DNA from: Rikenellaceae bacterium
Lineage (GTDB): Bacteria > Bacteroidota > Bacteroidia > Bacteroidales > Rikenellaceae
Length of the DNA: 64,000 bases
Assembly (NCBI GenBank): GCA_015060105.1
Contig: SUZD01000004.1
Location: 30,931-94,930, forward strand
Reading direction: 5' to 3'
Part shown: positions 45,595-54,883 of the stretch, in pieces
Layout: each line of letters begins with the position of its first letter
Numbering within the stretch: position 1 is the stretch's first letter
The notes under the pieces: model-generated
Database searches by the model: none
What the model saw: the letters and a program-made list of their open reading frames with translations, nothing else
What the model was told of the DNA's origin: nothing
Translations under genes and position numbers: made by a program

Positions 45595-46827
45595 TTACCA
45601 GTTGAGAATCTTGCGGAAATCGTACTCCTCGGGGTTAGCAACATACTCTTTTGCAGCCTCATAGTCTGCGGGAGTGATGTAGCAGAGGATATTGTTTACG
45701 ATAGCGCGGAACTCGTCAGAGTCGATGTTAACCAAACGGGGAGGAATCTTACCTGTGGTGGGATCTTGGAGATCTTTCAGGTAGAGAGGAGTGATGTTAC
45801 CCTCGCTGTCGGCGTAAACCATACAGCCTGTTTTGCCCTCCGAGAAGAGTTGGTAAACACCCATACCGAGTTGCGAGCAGTAAACGAGGTCATAAGCAAC
45901 GGGAGTTTGGCAACGAACCTCGTAACCAATCTCAACGGGGCGGCTCTTAACCTTGATTTTGAGCTCTTTGAGTTTGTTCTCCAACATCTCGTTGAAGATG
46001 TGTGCTTTCGATACTTTACCAAGCTCGGGGTGACCGTGATCGTCGTAGGTGAAGTGAACACCGCTCTTTGCAATCTCCTCGTTGCTCAAAGCGTGGAATA
46101 CACCCTCCGAGATGATAGCAGCACCGTAATCCATACCCATAATCTTACGTTTGATGATAGACGAAACTACAAGGTTCACAATCTTATCAACAGTGATGGT
46201 AGTTTTGTCGAACATCTCGGGAATAACGGTCATAGGGAAGTGGCAAGCAGCACCGATACCCCAAGCGAGGTGACCTGCGCTACGACCCATAGCAGCGAGT
46301 ACAAACCAGTTGCCGCTGGTACGAGCATCAACATATACGGTACGCGCGATAACAGCACCTTTGTCTTTTGCCGACTCGTAACCGAAGGTAGGAGTACCTT
46401 TGGGGAGGGGGAGGTCGTTATCGATAGTTTTGGGAACGTGAATGTTGGCGATAGGATATTGTTTAGCTTCGAGGAATTTAGCAATACGGTTTGCAGTCGA
46501 AGCGGTATCGTCACCACCTACGGTAACCAACAATTTAATGTTGTTGCTGGTGAAGAATTCGAGGTTGAAATCGTTCTCGAAGTTAGCGTCAGTGGGTTTG
46601 AAACGGCTCATTTGGAGGAACGAACCACCACGGTTGAAGATGTCGTCAGCCAAGGGGAAGTCGATGTCAATCATGCGGGGGTTCTTGTGGAACAAGCCCG
46701 AATAACCCTCGTGCAGACCAATAACACGGTAACCTTTGTTGAGGAAAGTTTTGGCAACGCTGCCGACAACGGTATTCATACCGGGTGCAGGTCCACCACC
46801 GGTGAGAATTGCAATAGCTTCTTTCAT
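45595..46827 (-). CDS. pfp: PPi-dependent 6-phosphofructokinase
   Basis: The 410-residue enzyme interconverts fructose 6-phosphate and fructose 1,6-bisphosphate. N-terminal ILTGGGPAPGMN binds the phosphoryl donor; LLVTVGGDDTAS carries GGDD in place of the GGDG of ATP enzymes, the mark of pyrophosphate use; PKTIDNDLPL holds the catalytic Asp. The start MKEAIAIL at 46827 is chosen since the earlier Met at 46914 adds unrelated sequence across the promoter. PPi use gives a reversible glycolytic step common in anaerobes. Confidence 0.9.
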   Translation of the reverse strand: MKEAIAILTGGGPAPGMNTVVGSVAKTFLNKGYRVIGLHEGYSGLFHKNPRMIDIDFPLADDIFNRGGSFLQMSRFKPTDANFENDFNLEFFTSNNIKLLVTVGGDDTASTANRIAKFLEAKQYPIANIHVPKTIDNDLPLPKGTPTFGYESAKDKGAVIARTVYVDARTSGNWFVLAAMGRSAGHLAWGIGAACHFPMTVIPEMFDKTTITVDKIVNLVVSSIIKRKIMGMDYGAAIISEGVFHALSNEEIAKSGVHFTYDDHGHPELGKVSKAHIFNEMLENKLKELKIKVKSRPVEIGYEVRCQTPVAYDLVYCSQLGMGVYQLFSEGKTGCMVYADSEGNITPLYLKDLQDPTTGKIPPRLVNIDSDEFRAIVNNILCYITPADYEAAKEYVANPEEYDFRKILNW

Positions 46828-46883
46828 AGTTTTGTTTGTGTTTATATGAATTGTATAAGTTTGCATCAAAGCATAAATCGCCC

Positions 46884-46914
46884 CAAAATTACAACTTTTT
46901 TGAGAAAAAGTCAA
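46884..46914 (-). promoter_or_regulatory. promoter of pfp
   Basis: On the minus strand TAATTTTG (46884-46891) with a TTG core 20 bases upstream (46912-46914). Confidence 0.55.
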
Positions 46915-47063
46915 TAGGCTTGACGATTTATGTCGTTTCCGATTGCAAGGTCGGGTCGGTCGTGTGGTCCGAAAAAAAAAGTTTGCGAAAGAAAAAATGC
47001 AAAACAGAATAAAAACAATGTTATTTTTTAGTGCGGTTTATGCTCTTTTTTCGAAAAAATGGT

Positions 47064-47071
47064 TATCTTTG
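47064..47071 (+). promoter_or_regulatory. -7 element for the LRR lipoprotein gene
   Basis: TATCTTTG lies about 130 bases before the ATG; upstream is T-rich without a clean -33. The intergenic stretch 46828-47201 otherwise shows only the pfp promoter and no gene. Confidence 0.5.
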
Positions 47072-47201
47072 CGTGTTGCCTTATGTGTAATATGCGCTTT
47101 TGAATGGCTTGAAGGGGACTTCGGGTCGTTTGGAAAGTGATATTACGTGTTTGGTAATATGCTGATTTTTTGTACGATACGTAAAAACTATTAAAAATCT
47201 T

Positions 47202-49676
47202 ATGAATATGAAAAGAATTTTTACAGCAATTCTGTCGCTTGCATTGGTAAGCGCTTGCTTCGTGTCTTGTCAACCCGACGAGCAAGAGGTAGTGGTAAAT
47301 GAACTTGATGCAACCACCGTTCAATTCTTGAATACCAAGAATCCTGAGGTATTCTATGTATTTGGTGAGACAAAGACCTACACCTTGGAGCACGTGATCA
47401 GTGGTAAAGTTGAGGGTACCGAGCCTACTGTTGAGGCACCCAAAGGCTGGACCGTTGTTTATGTGGTTGAGGATGAGGTTGCAACTGTAACCGTTACCGC
47501 TCCCGCAGATGATGAGGGCGCTGCTTCTGGTGCTGTTGTTATTAAAGGTAAAGACAACATCGAGCGTGAGGCTACCGCAACTTTGAACGTGTTGCGTCGT
47601 GAGCCCGATGCAGTAGCTTTTGGTAGCGAGATTTTCCGCGAGTACTTGGCAGCTAACTACGATACCGATAAAGACGGTGCGTTGTCGATGGAGGAGCTTC
47701 AAGCAATTACCGTTTTGGATCTCCGCGGTAAAGAGCTTACCCCCGGTTTCCGTTATGAGGGATTGGGTATCACTTCGCTTGCAGGTATCGAGAACTTGAC
47801 CGGTCTTACCGAGCTTTACATCTCGAACAACAATGTTGGTGAGGTTGATTTGTCGAAAAATACCGAGTTGAAAGTGTTGCACGCATACTTCTGCGGTTTG
47901 GACGCTATCGACTTGTCGAAAAATACCAAAATCGAGGAGCTCTACTGCTTCCACAACAACCTGTCGACTCTTGATTTGAGCGCACAATCGAAACTTACTG
48001 CTCTTGATTGCCAAAGCAACAACTTGGAGAGCGTAACTTTCGCTAATGGCGCGAAACTTACTTCGCTCAATATCGCGAAAAACAAATTCGAGACTTTCGA
48101 TGCAACCAAACACGCAGAGCTGACTTCGTTTGATTTCAGCAACAACTTGTTGACCGCAATCGATGTAACTGCTTGCTCGAAATTGGAGTCGTTGAATGCA
48201 GAGAACAACCTTTTGGAGGCTATCGACCTTTCGAGCCTTTCGAACGCAACCGTTATCAACCTTACAAACAACAACCTTACTTCGGTTGATTTCTCGGCTT
48301 GCGCTGCATTGACCGATCTTTACGCTGCTGAGAATGCTCTTGAAACAGCTGACCTCGGTGGTTGCGCAAACTTGGTAAATGCCGATTTGACCAGCAACAA
48401 TTTGACTTCGATTGCAATGAGCGGCCTCGATAAATTGGAGGTTTTGACTTGCGCAAACAACGCTTTGACCGAGATTAACTTGGCCGGCTGCACAAACTTG
48501 AAACGTTTGAGCGCATTTAACAACAAACTTGCCGCTATCGATCTTACCGCAGCTCCTTCGTTGACTTACGCTAAAATGTATGGTAACCCCTTCACTAGCG
48601 TTAATATCAACGGAATGACAGCTCTCGAATATCTTGCTTTGGTAAACTATGACGCAAAAGCTGACCGCTTTGGTGAGGGTAACATTCGTTATGTTCGTGA
48701 TGATAAAGGTACTATTCAAAAAGATGATAATGGCCAACCTATGCGTCGTTTCTACTTCACAGGTTTGAGCACTGCTAATTTGAGCCTTGATTTGAACGGT
48801 ATGGGTATCACCGAGCTTTATGTATTTGGTAACAGCTCGCTTGTAAACCTCGACATTACTAAATGTACCGAGATTGAGACTTTGGAGGCTAGCGCAAATA
48901 AATTGGCTTCGATTGACTTGTCGCAAAATACCGCTTTGAAATCGATTAACTTGGCGAAGAACAACTTGCAAGAGGTTAGCCTCAAAGGTTTGGAGAACTT
49001 GACTTCTGCAAACATCTCGGGTATGTCGTCGTTGAACAAAATCGACTTGGAGGGTGTTACCTCGACTTTGACAAACCTCTTCGTAGCAAAAGATTCTGAG
49101 AACGCTCTCTCGTGGGGTTCTAGCAGCGGTACCTTCACTGTTAAGAACTCGAACTTGACCTCGTTGTCGCTTAACCTTACCAATACTACCATCAAGAAAG
49201 TGGTTGTTACCGGTAATGCTAACCTCAATACACTTGACTTGTCGGAGGGTTGCGAGGTTGTAACCGAGGTTCAATGTAACTCGAACAATTTGAGCGATAT
49301 CGACGTTTCGTCGTGTACAGCTCTGCTAACTTTGAACTGTAACTCGAATGCTGTTCTCTCGTCGATTGACTTGTCGAACAATGCAAAACTCCTCACATTG
49401 GAGATTAGCGAGAACCGTTTGAACTCGATCGATTTGAGCGCACAAACCAACCTTACTAAGTTGGTTATCAAGGATACTTACTTGTCGGCTTTGGATTTGA
49501 CCGCAAGCACAACAAGCGCTGATAAACTCAAAGTAGATTGCAAAAATAGCCCCAACCTCAATACCTTGTTGTTGCCCAATGGCTTCGATGTGAAGAATCT
49601 TACTTGCGATGAGGATCTTGTTCCTACTATCGCTGGCGAGAAAGTTAAAGTTGGTGCATCTACAACCGGTTTCTAA
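47202..49676 (+). CDS. Leucine-rich-repeat surface lipoprotein
   Basis: The 824-residue lipoprotein (signal ends in CFVSCQPD) has an N-terminal Ig-like domain (about 30-130), a short helical EF-hand-like stretch (DTDKDGALSMEELQAI near 155), and then more than twenty leucine-rich repeats of about 21 residues (pattern LTELYISNNNVGEVDLSKNT) up to the C-terminus. Such LRR lipoproteins in gut Bacteroidales are surface-exposed adhesion or binding proteins. A second Met two codons in (47208) is also possible. It is a single-gene unit with a strong terminator. Confidence 0.85.
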   Translation: MNMKRIFTAILSLALVSACFVSCQPDEQEVVVNELDATTVQFLNTKNPEVFYVFGETKTYTLEHVISGKVEGTEPTVEAPKGWTVVYVVEDEVATVTVTAPADDEGAASGAVVIKGKDNIEREATATLNVLRREPDAVAFGSEIFREYLAANYDTDKDGALSMEELQAITVLDLRGKELTPGFRYEGLGITSLAGIENLTGLTELYISNNNVGEVDLSKNTELKVLHAYFCGLDAIDLSKNTKIEELYCFHNNLSTLDLSAQSKLTALDCQSNNLESVTFANGAKLTSLNIAKNKFETFDATKHAELTSFDFSNNLLTAIDVTACSKLESLNAENNLLEAIDLSSLSNATVINLTNNNLTSVDFSACAALTDLYAAENALETADLGGCANLVNADLTSNNLTSIAMSGLDKLEVLTCANNALTEINLAGCTNLKRLSAFNNKLAAIDLTAAPSLTYAKMYGNPFTSVNINGMTALEYLALVNYDAKADRFGEGNIRYVRDDKGTIQKDDNGQPMRRFYFTGLSTANLSLDLNGMGITELYVFGNSSLVNLDITKCTEIETLEASANKLASIDLSQNTALKSINLAKNNLQEVSLKGLENLTSANISGMSSLNKIDLEGVTSTLTNLFVAKDSENALSWGSSSGTFTVKNSNLTSLSLNLTNTTIKKVVVTGNANLNTLDLSEGCEVVTEVQCNSNNLSDIDVSSCTALLTLNCNSNAVLSSIDLSNNAKLLTLEISENRLNSIDLSAQTNLTKLVIKDTYLSALDLTASTTSADKLKVDCKNSPNLNTLLLPNGFDVKNLTCDEDLVPTIAGEKVKVGASTTGF

Positions 49677-49703
49677 TATATAATATATATATTGTATATG
49701 TGT

Positions 49704-49735
49704 GGAGGGAGCGCATTGCGTTCCCTCCTTTTTTG
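49704..49735 (+). terminator. terminator of the LRR gene
   Basis: GGAGGGA (49704-49710) pairs with TCCCTCC (49722-49728), followed by a T run. Confidence 0.88.
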
Positions 49736-49916
49736 TGGGTGTGATGATGATTTGCGCCTTTGGGTATGGGCTTTTTGGAGTAATGCTGCCTCCGCCGGAG
49801 AAAATGTTTGCGGGCAATATATGTTATGTTTTTAGCGTATTATAGATGTGATGTGAGAAAATCGAATGATTTTGGCGCGAAAAGAGATGAAAAAGCGGCA
49901 AAAAAGTAACGTATTC

Positions 49917-49952
49917 TTTGGCTATTCCAAACAAAAAACGTACATTTGTACG
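49917..49952 (+). promoter_or_regulatory. promoter of the Gfo/Idh-DUF1080 pair with overlapping palindrome
   Basis: TTTG (49917-49920) and TACATTTG (49941-49948) are 20 bases apart. A perfect palindrome CGTACA-TT-TGTACG (49939-49952) covers the -7 element, a position where a bound repressor would block transcription. The rest of 49736-50023 shows no gene. Confidence 0.65.
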
Positions 49953-50023
49953 AATTATATTCGCAATATTGTATATAGACGGAAAATTCAAACAATTTTA
50001 CTAACTAATAATATTAACTCACT

Positions 50024-51304
50024 ATGGGAATTAACAGAAGAGATTTTTTGAAATCTTTGGGTGGTGCAGCGTTGCTGACCATCGTTCCGCGTAACGTGCT
50101 TGGTGGTCCTGACCACATTGCTCCGAGTGACCAGCTTACCAAAGGTATCATCGGTACCGGTGGTATCGGTCGAAGCAGCTATCACTTCACCAGCAATGAT
50201 GCTTGCCGTTTGGTAGCATTGTGTGACGTTGATAACAATCACTTGACCCAAGCACAAAACATGGCTAAACAACGTTTCGGCCAAGAGTGTGCTACTTATC
50301 ACTACTACCGCGATTTGATCAACGACCCCAACGTTGATATCGTACACATCGCAACTCCTCCTCACTGGCACGGTATTATGGCAGCAGAGGCAGCAGAGGC
50401 AGGTAAAGACATCTGGTGCGAGAAACCTTTTACCCGTACTATCGGCGAGGGTAAACGTGTAGTTGAGGCTGTTAAACGCAATGGTCGTATTCTTCGTTTG
50501 AACACCTGGTTCCGTTTCAAAGACACCTTCTATGGTTTGGGTACCGACGTTAAACCTTTGAAGAAATTGGTTGATAGCGGTCTTCTCGGCTGGCCTTTGA
50601 AAGTTACCATTTCGGCTCACACTGGTTTTAACTGGAAATTCTTCTGGGTAGGTAAAGAGAACCTCCAACCCGAGACCGTTCCCGCAGAGCTCGATTACGA
50701 TATGTGGCTCGGCCCGGCTCCCTACAAGCCTTACAACTCGCATCGCGTACACTCGACCTTCCGTGGTTACTGGGATTACGATGGTGGTGGTCTTGGCGAT
50801 ATGGGACAACACTACATCGACCCCGTTCAATACTTCTTGGGTAAAGACAACGAGTCGCCCATCAAGGTAGAGGTTGATGCTCCCGAGCAACACCCCGATG
50901 CAATCGGTACATGGCGTAAAATCGTTTACACCTACGCTGACGGATGCCAAATCATTCTTCAAGGCGAGGATCACGGTGACAAGAATGCTCCCTACATTGA
51001 GGGTCCTCTTGGCAAAGTTTACGCAGGTTTCCAATGTACTATCCCCGACGTGATGAACAAAATCGCCGAGATGCCTGATCCCGAACCTCAAAACACCGAT
51101 TTCTTGGCTTGCGTACGCAACCGTGAGAAATTCGCTTTGGACGAGGAAATCGGACACCGCAGTTGTACCGTTGTGAACATGGCTCTCACCGCATTGCGCT
51201 TGAACCGCACATTGCACTTCGACAACGAGAAGCAATTGTTCATTAACGATGACGCAGCGAACCGCCTTCTTGATCAACCGATGCGTGGTCCCTGGAAATT
51301 GTAG
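50024..51304 (+). CDS. Gfo/Idh/MocA family oxidoreductase with Tat signal
   Basis: The 426-residue NAD(P)-dependent dehydrogenase starts with a twin-arginine signal (NRRDFLKSLGGAALLTIV), so it is exported folded with its cofactor. The Rossmann motif is TGGIGRSSY, and WCEKPFTR supplies the family Lys (EKP). The C-terminal domain (WDYDGGGLGDMGQHYIDPVQY) has the usual active-site His. Related enzymes oxidise sugar hydroxyls, including C3 of glycosides. It is followed after 27 bases by a DUF1080 protein, which fits that chemistry. Confidence 0.92.
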   Translation: MGINRRDFLKSLGGAALLTIVPRNVLGGPDHIAPSDQLTKGIIGTGGIGRSSYHFTSNDACRLVALCDVDNNHLTQAQNMAKQRFGQECATYHYYRDLINDPNVDIVHIATPPHWHGIMAAEAAEAGKDIWCEKPFTRTIGEGKRVVEAVKRNGRILRLNTWFRFKDTFYGLGTDVKPLKKLVDSGLLGWPLKVTISAHTGFNWKFFWVGKENLQPETVPAELDYDMWLGPAPYKPYNSHRVHSTFRGYWDYDGGGLGDMGQHYIDPVQYFLGKDNESPIKVEVDAPEQHPDAIGTWRKIVYTYADGCQIILQGEDHGDKNAPYIEGPLGKVYAGFQCTIPDVMNKIAEMPDPEPQNTDFLACVRNREKFALDEEIGHRSCTVVNMALTALRLNRTLHFDNEKQLFINDDAANRLLDQPMRGPWKL

Positions 51305-51331
51305 TATCAATTCTTAACCTAAGAAAAAACA

Positions 51332-54300
51332 ATGAATATGAAAAAGATATTTTTGTGCCTTGCAATGGCTGCCTTGGTGCCCTTCACCAGCTTTGCACAA
51401 GACAGTCGCGGTAGAAGCGTGAGCACTATCATTGCTGATAACCTGCAAACTCTTCCTGCCGATAACGCCAAAGCCTACAACAAGGCTATGGACGAGATTG
51501 CTAAAACAGGTGCCGAGGGTGTTGAGATGTTGGTAACCAACCTTAACACTATCGGTAAAGAGCGCGCTGCATTGGAGTACGCTATCAATGGCGTTGCTTC
51601 GTATGTTTCGGCTGCCGATAAAGCAGACCTCAAAAAAGGTGTAAAAGAGGGTTTGAAAGCCGGTATGCTCAAATTGGAGAACAAAGCTTACCAAGAGTTC
51701 GTTTTGTCGCAATTGGAGCTTATCACTGAGGCTGAGGATGTAGACTGGATTGTTGAGTTGTTCAAAGATGAGTATTTGAGTGGCCGTGCAATGCGTGTAC
51801 TTATCTCGACTACAGGTAGCGAGGCTAAAATCCTTGAGTTGGTAAACGCAACTGAGAAACCTTGCCCTGCTTTGGCATACGCTGTAGCAGAGAAAGGTAT
51901 CGCAGAGGCTGAGGACAAAATGATTGCTTGGGCTGCAAGCGACTGCGAGTATGCTAAACGTATGGCTTACTACGCATTGAGCGAGGTTGGTACCAAGAAA
52001 TCGGTTCCCGTTTTGGCCGCTGCTGCAAAAGCCGACAAATACACTTGGACTCTTACTCGTTGCGAGAAAAACTCTTGGAACACCAATGACGGTGTTAACA
52101 CCAAAGAGGAGCAATTCCCTGCAACTACCACAGCTACTTATGCATATGTTAACTTGTTGAACAACTTGGTAGAGGACGGCGACGCTGCAACTGCTGTTAA
52201 AGCTGCTAAATCGCTTTTGAAAGCCGCTAAAAACAACAATAACGTACAATGTGCTGCTAACGACATTATCCTCGCAGTTGAGGGTAAATCGGCTATGGCA
52301 TATGTAACTACCGCATTGAAGAAAGGTAACCGTCCTTATCGCGTTGCTGCTCTTCGTGATGCTGGTGAGTTCGCTGATGGTGACGTTTATGCCGCTATCG
52401 TTAAGGTTATGCCTAAACTTTCGGCAGAGGCCAAAGTTGATGTTCTCAACTGGCTCGGTACAATGCACGCTGCGGAGCAAGTAGGTGCCGTTATTTCGTA
52501 CACCACTGCACCTGAGGCTGAGGTTGCTACTGCTGCTATCAAGGCTGCAAGCAAAATCGGTGGCGACGATGCTCTTCAAGCTATCATCGGTCTTTTGGCA
52601 GATAACAAAGCTGCTTACTCGGCTCTCTTGTCGTTCAATGGTAACATTGGTGATGGCCTTGTAGCCGCTTTGGATAACGAGAAAGTTCAAGTAAATGCTC
52701 TTAAACTTATCGGTACTCGTCGCGTTAAAGCCGCTTCGGAGAAGGTATTTGCTCTTCTCGATTCGAAGAATGCCGAGGTTGCACAAGCTGCAAAAGAGGC
52801 TTTGGCTGGTGTTGTTTCGATGAAAGATTTCGACGCATTGTGTGCTAAACTCGAAGGCGCTGACAAAGCAGAGGTAGCTCTCTGGCAAAAGGCTCTTCGT
52901 TCGGCTCTCAACACCGAGGCCGCTGCTGCTCAATCGTCGGCTGTCGTAGCCAAGATGAATGCAAGCAAAACTCCCGAGCGTTACTACTCGGTTCTTGCAC
53001 AAGCTTCGAACGATGAGGCTATCAACGCTTTGATGAAAGCTTATGAGGGTGCAAACAAAGAGGCTGCTTTGGCTGCTTTGTTGACCATCAACAACGATAA
53101 GATGATTGCTAACCTTGCAAACATCGCTGCTAAAAACGAGAACAACAAAGCCGTTTTGGATCGTTACACCAAACTCGTTAGCGCATCGAAAGGTTTGACC
53201 AACGTTGAGAAATACTTGCTCCTGGCTGACGGTCTTGCTCTTGCAAAAGACGACGCTTCGAAGAACGCTCTTATCAACGCTTTGTCGAAAACAGCTGAGC
53301 TCCCCGCTCTCTATCTCGCAGCTCAATACCTCGACAACGAGGGTACTCAAAAGGCTGCCGCTGCTGCTGTTAAGTTCATCGCAGGTAAAAACAAAGCCGA
53401 GGGTGGCGAGGTTATCACCGCTGCTTTGAACAAGGCTTTGGCTTTGTACGATGTATGGAAAGCTTCGAACGCAGACGCAGGTTACGCTGTTGACGAGATT
53501 AAGAAACATATCAACGAGATGCCTAAGGGTGCTCCCGAGTACAAAGCATTCGCTTGGGGTACTGTAGCTCCTTACTCGATTGAGGTTGCAACCACTCCCA
53601 AAATGAAGAAAGCTGCCAAAACCAAAGCTCTCAAAGCTGCTGCTGAGGCTGCTAAGGGTTGGGTAATCGATGGCGAGAAAGCTACCTTCGCTGGTACCGT
53701 TGCAAGTTCGGTTGCTACCGAGCAAACTTATGGTAACTTTGTTCTTTACACCGAGTACAAAGCTGAGGCAGGTGCTAGCCTTGGTGTTCGTGGTCTTCCC
53801 GCGACTATCACTTTGGCTGCTACCGAGAACTGGAACGCAATGGTTGTAAGTGTTGTTGACGAGCGTATGACCGTTACTTTGAACGGTAAAGAGATTATCT
53901 CGAACGTTATTATCGAGAACTCTTTGGACGCTGCGAAACCCACTCCTACCGAGGGCGCATTCATTCTCACTTCGGACGGCAAACCCGTAGCATTGCGTAA
54001 CACTTATATCAAAGCTCTCCCCGCTACTCCCAAGTTCGAGCTTTCGGCAGAGGAGAAGAAAGACGGCTTCAAAGTGTTGTTCGATGGTACTTCGCTTAAC
54101 GAGTTCACCGGTAACAAAACTAACTATGTAACCAAAGACGGTACCATCTTCGTAACTGCTCAATATGGTGGTTCGGGTAACCTCTACACCAAAGAGGAGT
54201 ATGGTAACTTCGTTCTTCGTTTCGAGTTTGCATTCGTTAATCCCGGTGTAAACAACGGTATCGGTATCCGTACCCCGATGGGTGTTGATGCTGCTTACGA

Positions 54301-54682
54301 GGGTATGGAGATTCAAGTGTTGGATCACCACTCGCCCATCTACGCAGGTTGGTTGAAACCCCAACAACACCACGGTGCTGTTTACGGTATCATCACTCCC
54401 AAGATTGTTACTTTCCCCGAGTTGGGTACTTGGAACACCGAGGAGATTTATGCTAATGGCGACCACATCCGTGTAACTGTAAACGGTGAGGTTATCCTCG
54501 ATGGTAATATCCGTGAGGCTTGTCAAGGTCACAACGTGGCTCCTGACGGCTCGAACAAGAACCCTTATACTTTGGACCACAAGAACCACCCCGGTCTGTT
54601 TAACGAGAAAGGTCACATCGGTCTTCTCGGCCACGGCCCCGGTATCAAGTTCCGTAACATCCGTATCAAGGAGTTGAAATAG
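51332..54682 (+). CDS. HEAT-repeat protein with two DUF1080-like domains (putative 3-keto-glycoside hydrolase)
   Basis: The 1116-residue secreted protein (signal ends in SFAQ) has a long Ala-rich helical region of HEAT-like repeats (about 30-740), then a jelly-roll domain (GWVIDGEKATFAGTV to NTYIKAL, about 775-895) and a C-terminal DUF1080 domain (about 910-1116, FKVLFDGTSLNEFTGN, NNGIGIRTP, GMEIQVLDHH, GIKFRNIRIKEL). The two end domains share YGNFVLxxEx followed by GxGIR/LGVRG, so the first looks like a degenerate copy. DUF1080 proteins have been linked to hydrolysis of 3-keto glycosides, matching the upstream oxidoreductase. Confidence 0.85.
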   Translation: MNMKKIFLCLAMAALVPFTSFAQDSRGRSVSTIIADNLQTLPADNAKAYNKAMDEIAKTGAEGVEMLVTNLNTIGKERAALEYAINGVASYVSAADKADLKKGVKEGLKAGMLKLENKAYQEFVLSQLELITEAEDVDWIVELFKDEYLSGRAMRVLISTTGSEAKILELVNATEKPCPALAYAVAEKGIAEAEDKMIAWAASDCEYAKRMAYYALSEVGTKKSVPVLAAAAKADKYTWTLTRCEKNSWNTNDGVNTKEEQFPATTTATYAYVNLLNNLVEDGDAATAVKAAKSLLKAAKNNNNVQCAANDIILAVEGKSAMAYVTTALKKGNRPYRVAALRDAGEFADGDVYAAIVKVMPKLSAEAKVDVLNWLGTMHAAEQVGAVISYTTAPEAEVATAAIKAASKIGGDDALQAIIGLLADNKAAYSALLSFNGNIGDGLVAALDNEKVQVNALKLIGTRRVKAASEKVFALLDSKNAEVAQAAKEALAGVVSMKDFDALCAKLEGADKAEVALWQKALRSALNTEAAAAQSSAVVAKMNASKTPERYYSVLAQASNDEAINALMKAYEGANKEAALAALLTINNDKMIANLANIAAKNENNKAVLDRYTKLVSASKGLTNVEKYLLLADGLALAKDDASKNALINALSKTAELPALYLAAQYLDNEGTQKAAAAAVKFIAGKNKAEGGEVITAALNKALALYDVWKASNADAGYAVDEIKKHINEMPKGAPEYKAFAWGTVAPYSIEVATTPKMKKAAKTKALKAAAEAAKGWVIDGEKATFAGTVASSVATEQTYGNFVLYTEYKAEAGASLGVRGLPATITLAATENWNAMVVSVVDERMTVTLNGKEIISNVIIENSLDAAKPTPTEGAFILTSDGKPVALRNTYIKALPATPKFELSAEEKKDGFKVLFDGTSLNEFTGNKTNYVTKDGTIFVTAQYGGSGNLYTKEEYGNFVLRFEFAFVNPGVNNGIGIRTPMGVDAAYEGMEIQVLDHHSPIYAGWLKPQQHHGAVYGIITPKIVTFPELGTWNTEEIYANGDHIRVTVNGEVILDGNIREACQGHNVAPDGSNKNPYTLDHKNHPGLFNEKGHIGLLGHGPGIKFRNIRIKELK

Positions 54683-54707
54683 TTATATAGTATATAACTT
54701 CTGAGAG

Positions 54708-54740
54708 GAGCCCCGACTTTTAGTTGGGGCTCTTTTTTGT
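54708..54740 (+). terminator. terminator of the Gfo/Idh-DUF1080 pair
   Basis: GAGCCCC (54708-54714) pairs with GGGGCTC (54726-54732), followed by a T run. Confidence 0.88.
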
Positions 54741-54756
54741 GGCGTATAATATGTGA

Positions 54757-54810
54757 GTCCCCTCTGTTGTGTCCCCTCTGTTGTGTCCCCTCCGTTGTGT
54801 CCCCTCCGTT
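54757..54810. repeat. 14-base tandem repeat
   Basis: Nearly four copies of a 14-base unit (GTCCCCTCTGTTGT, with the last two carrying CCG for CTG) run end to end just after a terminator and before the GNAT gene. No function is visible. Confidence 0.9.
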
Positions 54811-54883
54811 ATTTAAAATGGCTTAAAGATGATGTGAAAGAGTTTGTGTGGGGATAAGGTATCTCTTTTGTGGATAGTGGGGT

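Noticed and set aside
51314-54634. 1106-codon open frame opposite the DUF1080 gene
   Set aside because: Same codon-bias shadow; the sense frame has a signal peptide, repeats and a recognised domain.
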